A stretch of DNA of 64,000 nt from an uncultured Rhodocyclaceae bacterium (GTDB taxonomy: Bacteria > Pseudomonadota > Gammaproteobacteria > Burkholderiales > Rhodocyclaceae). The stretch spans positions 114,637-178,636 of the forward strand of contig CAJQTY010000003.1 in NCBI GenBank assembly GCA_907163075.1, given 5' to 3'. A program made the translations under genes and the position numbers. Within the stretch, counting starts at the first letter, position 1; each line of letters begins with the position of its first letter. This document shows, piece by piece, positions 55,071 to 63,200 of this stretch. A model generated the notes under the pieces. That model worked only from the letters and a program-made list of their open reading frames with translations, searched no databases and was not told the DNA's origin.

Positions 55071-55191
55071 CGGACGCCGATGAGCGTCGAAAAATTGCCG
55101 GAACCGCTTTCAGCATGGAAACGCGGAAACATGGATTCCGGGCTGCGCCGGATCACCGGGATTGACGCGGCCGCCCGCTGCGCTACTCGAT

Positions 55192-55683
55192 TTATTCCTT
55201 GTCGAGCTTGCCGAGAATCTCGGGCGTGACCTGGTCGAAGGTGAGCAAGCGCCGGCCCCGGTGTTCCTTGAGGAAATCGCGGGCATCGGCCTCGCTTTCG
55301 AGCGGCACGAGTTCATGACCCATCGGGCCGAGGACGTCGGAGCCGATGACGAAATACGCCCGACGCGCGTCGATGCGCGTCAGTCCGTAGAACTCGGTGA
55401 CCCACAGCGCCGCCAGCGCGTCGCTGCGATGGGTGGTGTCGTACTTCTGCGGTGCCGCGATGAACTTGAAAAAGTCCTTGGCACCGTCGAAAAAATGCGC
55501 GTGGCCATCCTTGTAGACGACCACGGCAAGCCAGTTCGGATATTTTGAAACGAGCATCCCGCACACCGGGCACAGATCCATGGCCCCCGGTTTCGGGACA
55601 AGCGGCGGCGCTGCCAAAGCCAGTGGCAGCCACATCACGGCGGCCAGTGTCTGCAGCAGTCGTCGCCGGAACACGCGGCTCAT
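55192..55683 (-). CDS. NosL-like exported protein (B)
   Basis: 163 aa. An N-terminal export signal with Arg run (FRRRLLQTLAAVMWLPLA), then the NosL metal motif CPVCGMLVSK and a typical NosL core (AHFFDGAKDFFKFI). It starts in an ATGA overlap with NosL-like A. No lipobox is seen. Likely binds Cu(I); partner unknown. ORF boundaries are clean. Confidence 0.85.
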   Translation of the reverse strand: MSRVFRRRLLQTLAAVMWLPLALAAPPLVPKPGAMDLCPVCGMLVSKYPNWLAVVVYKDGHAHFFDGAKDFFKFIAAPQKYDTTHRSDALAALWVTEFYGLTRIDARRAYFVIGSDVLGPMGHELVPLESEADARDFLKEHRGRRLLTFDQVTPEILGKLDKE

Positions 55684-56282
55684 CCCTTGTGCTGCATCAT
55701 CGCGCGCTGGCGACGCTCTTCGCGGTTCTTGCGCACCATCGCGGCATCCTGCGCCATGTCGGTATAGGCCGCCAGCAAGGCCGTATCGAAATTGCCGAGT
55801 TCGCCGCCATTGGCCGCCTGCGCCGCCCTGGCCGCCTCTTCGCTGGCGTAGGCGACCTTGCTGCGTTTGCTCATCACGCCCCTGATCTTGCTGCCGATCA
55901 GGAAAGTCGCCTTGTCGACTTCGACCAGCGGCTTGATCTCGGCGGCCGCGGCATTGTCGCCGACCCAGATCGCCTTCGGCTCGCGGTCGATGTTCACGGC
56001 CAGGCTGATCGACGCGCAGTGCAGCGAGCAGGTGCCGTCCGGCAGATCGTCGCTGTAATGGACCAGCATGCGCGCGTGGTGGAACATCCGGCGATCCATA
56101 CCGCAGTACGGGCATTTCGGGAACTTCTCGATATCGTTTTCGTGCGCTTTGGCGTCCGCTGCCTTCTTGGGGATGAACTGCGCCGGTGTGCCGTCGGCCG
56201 AACAGTTATCGTTGGCGTGAACAGAGGTGGCTGCCAGGCCGCCGGCGGCGAGTGAAAGCTTGAGCAGATCGCGACGTTTCAT
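55680..56282 (-). CDS. NosL-like Tat-exported protein (A)
   Basis: 200 aa. A Tat signal (MKRRDLLKLSLAAGG) is followed by CPYCGMDRRMFHHARML, a Cys/His/Met-rich NosL motif, and CSLHC further on, giving more possible copper ligands than ordinary NosL. The C-terminal third is Ala/Arg-rich and ends in MMQHKG. First gene of a two-gene NosL-like pair. A 166-bp gap (56283-56448) separates it from the membrane protein gene upstream in transcription. Confidence 0.85.
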   Translation of the reverse strand: MKRRDLLKLSLAAGGLAATSVHANDNCSADGTPAQFIPKKAADAKAHENDIEKFPKCPYCGMDRRMFHHARMLVHYSDDLPDGTCSLHCASISLAVNIDREPKAIWVGDNAAAAEIKPLVEVDKATFLIGSKIRGVMSKRSKVAYASEEAARAAQAANGGELGNFDTALLAAYTDMAQDAAMVRKNREERRQRAMMQHKG

Positions 56283-56448
56283 GGGCGCTCCAGAGGGTTG
56301 GGAAGGGAATCAGGCGGCAAACCCCGCCGCCCGCATCCCGGCAATAGTAGGTGCTCCGCATGAAGCTGTCGTGCGGCGAATTGTCGCAGCCCAGGCTCGG
56401 AACTATTCGGCGTCACGGCGACCTCCACGTCGAAAGCGGTCAAGAAAC

Positions 56449-57447
56449 TCAGCCCAGTAGCACCAGCCGCGAACGGGCGATCATCACGCTGGCGATCAGT
56501 GCAAAAAGCAGGAACATTCCCGCCGCGAATCCCGCCAGCCTACGCGACAGTCGCGGCACCCGTTCGCTCAGCCCCGGGCGGGCGGCAAAAGGCTGCAGCG
56601 CGCCGATGCCCAGGCCCGCCGCCGTCGCCGAAAAGAGCGGCAGATAAAGCCAGTAGCCGCCGTAACCGTATTCCGGCTTGAGCACGCAGAACGGGCAATG
56701 GTGGTTCGGATGCTCGTAGATGTAGAGCGACAGGAAGGACAGGATGCCGACGATGGCGGCAACAAAGGCCAGCGCCGACAGCGCCGCCACGACGTAGGCG
56801 CCTGTCCCCCGCCAGCGGTAATAGAGCGGCGCCAGGATGGCCAGCGCCAGTGTGGAATAAAAACCGATCATCGCCGGCCGCACGGGAACGGACGCCAGCG
56901 CGCCACCCAGTTTTTCGTTCTCTTCGGAGAACAGGCTGCCGCAGCACGAGGTGATGACGTCGGCCTTGATGCCGAGGAAAAAACGGAACTGCAGGGCGGC
57001 CATCACCAATACCAGCGGCAGGAGCAGGAGCAGCAGCACGTACTTCGTCCGCAGCAGCGGATAGTCTGGCGAGCGCTCGTCGACGTGGTTGATGATCAGC
57101 CAGCAGACGGCGGCGAAGAAGAGGACGATCTGGCTGATCAGCGCCGGGAATCCAAAGTTATTCACGCTCAGCGTGCCGACCGCGCACATGGCGCCGACGA
57201 TCATCGCCGCCATCCTGTCGGCGTTGAACACGAAGAGCAGCAGCGCGACGACCTGCGTCGCAAAGACAAAGCTGGCGACGGTGGACAACAGGTAGGTACG
57301 ACGCTCCAGCGCAAGCTGCCGTTCACTGCCGCTGCGCAGGTCCCAGAAGCGGATGATTTCGAGCGCGTAAGGCGCCGCCCCGGCGAGCAGTGCCGCCGAC
57401 ACCAGCGAGGCCAGCAGCAGCGCGATGATCGCCGGCTGGAAGATCAT
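56449..57447 (-). CDS. Membrane protein with HHCPFC motif, encoded in the NosL/FtsX module
   Basis: 332 aa with about eight membrane segments and no family that I recognise. Two cysteine sites stand out: SCCGS in a loop around residue 167 and HPNHHCPFCVLKPEYG near residue 250, a CxxC preceded by two His. These could bind copper or heme or form a redox disulfide. It overlaps the ABC ATPase gene by four bases, so it is made together with the transporter. Longer upstream frames run into the ATPase gene and were not used. Confidence 0.75.
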   Translation of the reverse strand: MIFQPAIIALLLASLVSAALLAGAAPYALEIIRFWDLRSGSERQLALERRTYLLSTVASFVFATQVVALLLFVFNADRMAAMIVGAMCAVGTLSVNNFGFPALISQIVLFFAAVCWLIINHVDERSPDYPLLRTKYVLLLLLLPLVLVMAALQFRFFLGIKADVITSCCGSLFSEENEKLGGALASVPVRPAMIGFYSTLALAILAPLYYRWRGTGAYVVAALSALAFVAAIVGILSFLSLYIYEHPNHHCPFCVLKPEYGYGGYWLYLPLFSATAAGLGIGALQPFAARPGLSERVPRLSRRLAGFAAGMFLLFALIASVMIARSRLVLLG

Positions 57448-58196
57448 GCCGTTTCCACGTAAACGTGCGGAACGATGCGCCCGTCGCGCATCTCGACGAC
57501 GCGCTGCACCAGCGACGACCCGACGACCAGCGGGTCGTGGCTGGTGAGCAGCACCGTCTTGCCGTCGTCGACGAGTTTTTCCAGGATGCCCATGAATTCC
57601 AGCGAGAGGGCGGTATCGAGATTGGCCGTCGGTTCGTCGGCGATGATCACATCCGGCGCGTTGATCAGGGCGCGGGCGATGGCGACGCGCTGCTGCTCGC
57701 CGCCGGAAAGCCATTCGACACGCGCCGCACTGCGATGCCCCAGTTTCAGCTCGGCGAGCAGACGTTCGGCGGCGTCACGCAGTTGCCGCCAGTCGCCGCC
57801 CAGCGGATAGGCCGGCAGCATCACGTTTTCCAGCGCCGACATGCCCTTGATCAGGTTGAACTGCTGGAAAACAAAGCCGAAGGTGCGGCGCCGGATGTCG
57901 GTGAGAAAACGCTCCGGCAAGCCCGAGATATCGCGCCCGCGCAGCCGCACCCGCCCGCTGGTCGGACGCGACAGGCAGCCGATGATCGACAGCAGCGATG
58001 TCTTGCCCGAACCGCTCGGCCCGCACAGCACCGTCACCTGCTTTTCAGGCAGTTCAAGGTCGATCCCCTTGAGCGCCCGGAATTCGTTGTGCTGCCCCTG
58101 GTTAAAGGCCTTGTGGATGTCCTTCAGTTCGATCATCGGGGCCGTCTCGCGCACAGCGGTATTGACGGTTTTCATGGCTGGCAGCGCTCCGCTCAT
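57444..58196 (-). CDS. ABC transporter ATPase (LolD/MacB-type)
   Basis: 250 aa. Walker [13 protein letters not shown]-loop FVFQQFNL, signature LSGGEQQR and Walker [13 protein letters not shown], all intact. The type pairs with FtsX-like permeases, as with the gene that overlaps its start by four bases. Initiation at a later Met ([11 protein letters not shown]) is possible; the first ATG is kept because of the overlap. Confidence 0.92.
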   Translation of the reverse strand: MSGALPAMKTVNTAVRETAPMIELKDIHKAFNQGQHNEFRALKGIDLELPEKQVTVLCGPSGSGKTSLLSIIGCLSRPTSGRVRLRGRDISGLPERFLTDIRRRTFGFVFQQFNLIKGMSALENVMLPAYPLGGDWRQLRDAAERLLAELKLGHRSAARVEWLSGGEQQRVAIARALINAPDVIIADEPTANLDTALSLEFMGILEKLVDDGKTVLLTSHDPLVVGSSLVQRVVEMRDGRIVPHVYVETA

Positions 58197-59332
58197 CGCA
58201 TCACCGCATCCGGATCGGTGATCGCCGCGCGCCAGATCGGCACCAGCGTCGCGGCGGCATACGGAAACACAGTGAAGAAAAACAGCGTGGCGACCTGCAA
58301 GCCGTCGATCACCGGCGACAGTTTGAAGCGCGGATAGAGTACGGCCCAGCCCTTGAGTACCGGCGCAAACAAGGCCGACGCGAGGTGGAAAACGTGCACG
58401 TACGCCGCCAGATACCCGATCAGGAAGGCAAACACCGAGATCAGCGCCGCTTCCCAGAATTTCATCCGGATCACGTCGCCGGTTTCCCAGCCGATCGCTT
58501 TCAGGATGCCGATTTCGCGTTTCTCATCGGCGGCCAGCCCGGACGCCTTGTCCCAGGCGAAGATGACGAAAGCCAGCACCGCCAGCGACGAGAGCAGCAG
58601 CACGATGCCCTCGCGCCAGTTGAAGATCGACTCGTAGGTGCGCAGGATCTCCTCGCGCAGGATCGGCCGGCTGTCCGGGAACTGCGCCGCCAGCTTGGCG
58701 GCGACGTTGCGTACCTCCTGCGGGTTGGCCACGCGCAGCGCAATGTCGGTGAAATGACCGGCCGGCATGTCGAAAAAGCTGCGGAAATCGTCGGACGACA
58801 TCAGCACCAGATCGGCGCTGACCAGTTCCGAGTCCTGCGGCAAAATGCGCGCGACGGTGAAGCGCGTGAGTTTGCCGGTGTAGGCCCGCAGGGTCAGCAC
58901 ATCGCCCGCCGCCAGCCCGCGCACGCGCGCCATCGCCGGCCCGACGACGATGTTACCGGGCGCGATCGCCTCCGCCTCAGTATTGGGCGCCATGAAGGTG
59001 TAGTTGGCCTTGACCACCGAATCGTAGTAATAACCCCACAGCCGCCCTTCCTGGCTCTGCACGCCCCGGATGCGCCCGAGCCGTTCGAGATAGCCCGGCG
59101 GAATCAGGTCGTGGCGCCCCGCCACCATGCGCTGCAGAACGACTTCCGGCGCGCCCTCGAGCACCGTCCGCGCCTCATGCCGCAGGGCATGCGTGAACAG
59201 CATGACCGAGGCCAGCACGAAGACCAGCACGGAGTAAACGACGAGCAGACCGGCGTTCTTCACCTTGCGTCGCGCCAGCGAGGCCAGCGTGTAGTCAATC
59301 AGATACTTCTGTTTTTCGATCCAGATTTTCAT
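58193..59332 (-). CDS. FtsX-like ABC permease
   Basis: 379 aa. One membrane segment near residues 27-47, then a large periplasmic MacB-like domain (about 50-235) and three more segments (about 240-262, 293-318, 345-368). This MacB/LolC-type topology usually moves lipoproteins, peptides or mechanical signals instead of importing small solutes. Encoded together with its ATPase and the HHCPFC membrane protein. Confidence 0.88.
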   Translation of the reverse strand: MKIWIEKQKYLIDYTLASLARRKVKNAGLLVVYSVLVFVLASVMLFTHALRHEARTVLEGAPEVVLQRMVAGRHDLIPPGYLERLGRIRGVQSQEGRLWGYYYDSVVKANYTFMAPNTEAEAIAPGNIVVGPAMARVRGLAAGDVLTLRAYTGKLTRFTVARILPQDSELVSADLVLMSSDDFRSFFDMPAGHFTDIALRVANPQEVRNVAAKLAAQFPDSRPILREEILRTYESIFNWREGIVLLLSSLAVLAFVIFAWDKASGLAADEKREIGILKAIGWETGDVIRMKFWEAALISVFAFLIGYLAAYVHVFHLASALFAPVLKGWAVLYPRFKLSPVIDGLQVATLFFFTVFPYAAATLVPIWRAAITDPDAVMR

Positions 59333-59630
59333 AGGCTTTTAGCAGGGCGGCCGGTGGAGGAACCAGCGATCCGGTCGGGAAATGCTCGAAAGCGAGCGGA
59401 TGATCCATAAACGCCGAATGCAGGTCCGCCTGCGACGGATGACGCGTGTAGCGCGCCTCGGTGAACAGGCACAGGTCGGTCAGTTGCAGGCGGCTGACGA
59501 GCTCAAGCTTGTCCGCCAGCGCCGATGCCTGGCGCGCGCGCATGCGTGCCGCATCGACAAAGGAGAGCGCCAGGGCGGCGCATCCGAAGATGCTGAGGAT
59601 GGCAATCAATGTGCTGCGGCGTGGCGGCAT
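59295..59630 (-). CDS. Small membrane-anchored protein at the head of the FtsX module
   Basis: 111 aa, with one N-terminal membrane segment or signal (TLIAILSIFGCAALALSF) and a soluble domain containing two or three His. It overlaps the FtsX gene by 38 bp, which supports coupled translation. Not recognised. It could be the periplasmic partner of the transporter. The upstream gap 59631-59791 has nothing else that I can name. Confidence 0.6.
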   Translation of the reverse strand: MPPRRSTLIAILSIFGCAALALSFVDAARMRARQASALADKLELVSRLQLTDLCLFTEARYTRHPSQADLHSAFMDHPLAFEHFPTGSLVPPPAALLKAYENLDRKTEVSD

Positions 59631-59791
59631 CGGATGTTGTCGGGTAAAGATATTTCCTGGGCGGCAATGACCAGCCGCGAGTTCAAATTCGGAGTGCGTC
59701 CCGCACGCTCAGTCCGTCCGGCGGCAGGCCAATGTCCGATTTTCGCTCAAAACGCGCCCGCTGGCTCGGGAATGACGGCGGCGGACGCATT

Positions 59792-60700
59792 TCAATCCAG
59801 TCTGAACAGCCCTTTCAACCAGCGGCAAAAAGCCTTCGCCGCCTCTGGCTCGGTCGTCCGCGGATTGATATACGCCTTGTAGCTCCCGCTACCGCGCACG
59901 GCGGGCGTTACCGCTTCCATCAGATGGCCTTGCCGCAGCGACTCCATGGCCAAGAGGCGCGGAATCACCAGGTAGCCCATGCCGCTGATGGCCGCCGGAA
60001 GCGCCAGAAAATAGTGCTCGAAGGTGGCGATGACGCGAACGCCGGGCGCAGCGATCGCTTGTCGCATCGTCTGTTGGTTCAACCATACCGGAAGAACGTC
60101 CGGACGCGATCTCGTCGCGAGGAACGGCCAGCCGTCCATCGGCTTGGCGGAAAACTCGCGATGCAGCACCGGTGCGGCCACGCAGGCCAGTTCCTCGGTC
60201 GCCAGCAACCAGTGCTCCTCATCGCCGAGCGCCAGATCGCGCGTCAGCAGGACGTCGTAAACGTCGTCGAAGGCTGGCGGGGACAGCGAAGTCACGACCT
60301 CGACCGAAACCGCTGGCGAAGCGCGAAAGTCCGGCAACATCGGGATCAGAAAGGTCGTCGCCAAGGTCGGGAGCGAGGTGCGGACCAGCAGCCGCCCGGA
60401 ACCGATCCGGCGCCTGCTGAATTGGCGCGTGGACAACTCGATGGTGGCGACGGCTTCCTGTACCGTCTCGAAGTATTGCCGGCCGGCGTCGCTCAGTTCG
60501 ATGGACGACCCGATGCGGGCAAAGAGCGAGGCCCCGAGATGGTTTTCCAGCGCGCGGACATGGTGGCTAACGCCACTCTGCGTCATGCCGAGCGTCAGTG
60601 CGGCACGGCTGAAACTGAGCTGGCGTGCGGCGGCGACGAAGACGCGTATCGAATTGAGCGGGAGCGGGCTGCGGCCGGCTCCGGTATCAGTTTTACTCAT
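59792..60700 (-). CDS. LysR family transcriptional regulator
   Basis: 302 aa. N-terminal winged helix (PLPLNSIRVFVAAARQLSFS, then ALTLGMTQSGVSHHVRALE) and a two-lobed effector domain. It is divergent from the HIT-like gene, 109 bp away, so control of that operon and of itself is likely. The effector is unknown. Confidence 0.93.
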   Translation of the reverse strand: MSKTDTGAGRSPLPLNSIRVFVAAARQLSFSRAALTLGMTQSGVSHHVRALENHLGASLFARIGSSIELSDAGRQYFETVQEAVATIELSTRQFSRRRIGSGRLLVRTSLPTLATTFLIPMLPDFRASPAVSVEVVTSLSPPAFDDVYDVLLTRDLALGDEEHWLLATEELACVAAPVLHREFSAKPMDGWPFLATRSRPDVLPVWLNQQTMRQAIAAPGVRVIATFEHYFLALPAAISGMGYLVIPRLLAMESLRQGHLMEAVTPAVRGSGSYKAYINPRTTEPEAAKAFCRWLKGLFRLD

Positions 60701-60809
60701 CGCCGCTACCAGTTCTGCTCATGGTGTGTCCGGATTTCGTGTGAATCTGGTTGATGATTGTCATTGTATACACGTGATCTGGATCGCTCTTAACAAAAGA
60801 AAGCTCAAA

Positions 60810-61355
60810 ATGTCAGAGGTATCGGAAATATCGGGAATGTCGAATGTGATTCATGCGTGCGCCGGCGGCACCGTCGTTTTGCCAGGGAAGGTCCTGTGCG
60901 ACAGACGCGATGGCGGCCACTTGCTCGTCAATCCGCCGCGGCCGGTGTGGGAACGCAGTTGCCTCAAGCCGGATGAACTGGCGCGCTGGTCACTGCTGGT
61001 GGCCGCCACCGGGCGCGCGATGCTGGACGTATTGCCGGTTTTGCGCGGTGGCTGCCTGAATTATTGGGAAGCCGGCAATTGGGCGCTCAACGCGCAGGCC
61101 GAACCGCCGGGGCCGAAAGAAGTCGAAGCCCACCGCCATGTCCACCTGCACGTGTTCGGCCGCAGCCGGAACGCCAGCGATCCCGACTGGCGCTGGGGTG
61201 AATCGCCGCGCTTCCCCGATTATGCACAGTCGTTACGCTGGTCGAGCCGTTTCGCGCCTCTATCCGCCGCCGAATGCGACGCTGTCGCGCAACGCCTCGT
61301 GGTCTTGCTGGAAACGATCTTCCACCTGCCGCAAACCTGGGATGACAGGCCATGA
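60810..61355 (+). CDS. HIT-like protein
   Basis: 181 aa. The segment AHRHVHLHVFGRS carries the HxHxH motif of histidine-triad nucleotide hydrolases, here with an additional His in front. The rest resembles HIT proteins less clearly, and the size is larger than Hint (about 115 aa). The ATG at 60810 has GAAAG in front; an alternative start is 60837. ATGA overlap with the EamA transporter. The activity is a guess. Confidence 0.6.
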   Translation: MSEVSEISGMSNVIHACAGGTVVLPGKVLCDRRDGGHLLVNPPRPVWERSCLKPDELARWSLLVAATGRAMLDVLPVLRGGCLNYWEAGNWALNAQAEPPGPKEVEAHRHVHLHVFGRSRNASDPDWRWGESPRFPDYAQSLRWSSRFAPLSAAECDAVAQRLVVLLETIFHLPQTWDDRP

Positions 61356-62221
61356 GCACGGGCGCGCTATTGCTCGTTCTGGCCGGCGCCATCTGCCACG
61401 CGGGGTGGAATATCGTGGCTAAAAAAGCTGGCGGCGGGATGGCTTTCGTCTGGCTGTTCGGCGTCGTCAGCGTGGTAGCGGCCATACCGGTGACGGCCTG
61501 GGCCTGGACGGAGCGTCCGCAGAACTTCGACGTCCTGATGTGGTTTGCCGCGCTCGCCAGCGCGCTGGTCCATGTGGCGTACTCGCTCGTGCTCCAGAAA
61601 GCCTATCAGGAAAGCGATTTTTCGATCGTCTATCCGGTGGCGCGCGGCACCGGACCGATGCTCTCGGTGCTGATCGCCATCGCTGTGCTCGGCGAAAAGC
61701 CAAGCCCGCTCGGCGCGTTGGCCATTGCCGCCATTCTCCTCGGTGTCTTCGTATCGGCCGGCGGGATTGACATTTTCCGCGGCCGCGACCTGCGCCGGCG
61801 GCATCTCGGTGTTCTTTGGGGAACGGCTACCGGCGGCTTCATTGCCACCTACACGGTTCTCGACGGCTGGGCCATCCAGGCACTGGGCATGGCGCCGATC
61901 CTCTTTTACGCCGCCGGGCTGGTATTTCGCACGCTCGCGCTGGCGCCGTTCGCGTTGCGCCGGACCGACTTGCTGCGCCGCCAGTGGCAGGAACAAAAGC
62001 GGGCCATCGTCATCGTCGGCCTGCTATCGCCGGCAGCCTACACGCTCGTCCTGCTGGCGCTCCAGCTGGCCCCCCTGAGCTATGTCGCTCCGGCGCGCGA
62101 AGTCTCGATGCTGGTCGGCACCTTCATCGGCGCCAGCCTGCTGCGCGAATCGGTAAAGCCCTCGCAGGTCGCCGGTGCCGCCATCATGCTGCTCGGCGTG
62201 ATCGGGCTGGTATGGGCTTGA
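61352..62221 (+). CDS. EamA/DMT-family transporter
   Basis: 289 aa with ten hydrophobic segments in two EamA repeats (about 5-135 and 150-285; SFIVYPVARGTGP-like and YVAPAREVSMLVG stretches). Drug/metabolite transporter superfamily; the substrate cannot be told. Overlaps the HIT-like gene by four bases, so the two probably act in one process under the LysR regulator. Confidence 0.88.
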   Translation: MSTGALLLVLAGAICHAGWNIVAKKAGGGMAFVWLFGVVSVVAAIPVTAWAWTERPQNFDVLMWFAALASALVHVAYSLVLQKAYQESDFSIVYPVARGTGPMLSVLIAIAVLGEKPSPLGALAIAAILLGVFVSAGGIDIFRGRDLRRRHLGVLWGTATGGFIATYTVLDGWAIQALGMAPILFYAAGLVFRTLALAPFALRRTDLLRRQWQEQKRAIVIVGLLSPAAYTLVLLALQLAPLSYVAPAREVSMLVGTFIGASLLRESVKPSQVAGAAIMLLGVIGLVWA

Positions 62222-62242
62222 ACGCGGACGCTCGGACCCGTT

Positions 62243-62731
62243 ATGCTTGTCGCTATGCGCATTCCATTTTCCCTTGCCGACCTCGCTATCATCCTGGCGC
62301 TGGCCATCGTCGCCGTGGTCGGCTACAAGTATTCTCCCCTGCTCCTGCCCAAGGCCGATCTGACGGTCGAACCGGCGGCCGGCTGCGATCTGCACAAACA
62401 GGCCTGCCATGCGGACCTGCCCGGCGGCGGCCATGTCGAACTGAGCATTACGCCGCATCCGATTCCGGTCGTGCAGCCGTTAAAGGTCAGCGCCATCGTT
62501 TCGGGCGTCGCCGCCGACACGCTTGAAATCGACTTTGCCGGCGTCAGCATGAACATGGGCTTCAACCGCAAGACCCTCGTCGCCGGAAGCGACGGACGCC
62601 ATACCGCCGACGCGATGCTGCCCGTCTGCGTCACCGGCCGCATGGCCTGGCGGGCAACGCTGGTGGTCGAAACCAGGCGCCAGCGGATTGCCATTCCCTT
62701 CCTCTTCGAAGCACCGATCGCGGCACACTGA
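62243..62731 (+). CDS. Membrane-anchored periplasmic protein of unknown function
   Basis: 162 aa, with one N-terminal anchor (LADLAIILALAIVAVVGYKY) and a beta-rich soluble domain. Possible metal ligands: CDLHKQACH and VSMNMGFN. The pattern is faintly like FixH/YtkA-type copper-related proteins, but I cannot assign it. No good ribosome site for the first ATG; 62255 is an alternative. It lies 21 bases after the transporter gene. Confidence 0.6.
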   Translation: MLVAMRIPFSLADLAIILALAIVAVVGYKYSPLLLPKADLTVEPAAGCDLHKQACHADLPGGGHVELSITPHPIPVVQPLKVSAIVSGVAADTLEIDFAGVSMNMGFNRKTLVAGSDGRHTADAMLPVCVTGRMAWRATLVVETRRQRIAIPFLFEAPIAAH

Positions 62732-62812
62732 GGCTTGGCGCCACCAATCCAGCGGCCGCTTGCGGGAAGCACTACCTGATTGACGGCCGGTTCGGAGGAG
62801 CGGCGGCTGGTC

Positions 62813-63114
62813 TAGTGTTGCACGCTGCCTGGAACTTATACCAGCGGCCGGTAGGGCGGAAAAGCGCAGCGCCTTCCGCCGTATAAGCCCCATTCGGCGG
62901 ATGACGCTACGCTCATCCGCCCTACGGCATTGCACTTGGGCGCAGGACCCGTTCGCCCGGAGTTTGGTGTAGGTCGGAAAAGCCGAAGGCACCTTCCGAC
63001 ATTCGGCGGTGGAGGTAGCGCAAACACGGCGGCGGAATGCGCAGCGCTTTTCCGCAGCTTAAAGCCGAGCCGGCGTAGCTTTCAAATAAGCGCCATCAAG
63101 ATCGCATCACTACA
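62813..63114 (-). repeat. ~300-bp dispersed repeat, copy 2 (inverted)
   Basis: Reverse complement of 12310-12624, with some 85-90% identity by eye. The REP-like palindrome lies at 62896-62921. It begins with TAGTG and ends with CACTACA, so the same ends are kept as in copy 1. No coding gene is supported inside. Confidence 0.85.
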
Positions 63115-63200
63115 GCGACAAAGGGATCGGCTGTTGCCGTTCTGAATGCCGCAGCAATCTGCTGCCCTGGCCATTCTTGCCGTGTTGCCAACGCCGTGCT

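Noticed and set aside
60773-60786. GTGATCTGGATCGC before the HIT-like gene as a third Fnr/Dnr box
   Set aside because: The half-sites differ from each other and from TTGAT/GTCAA; too weak to list as a site.
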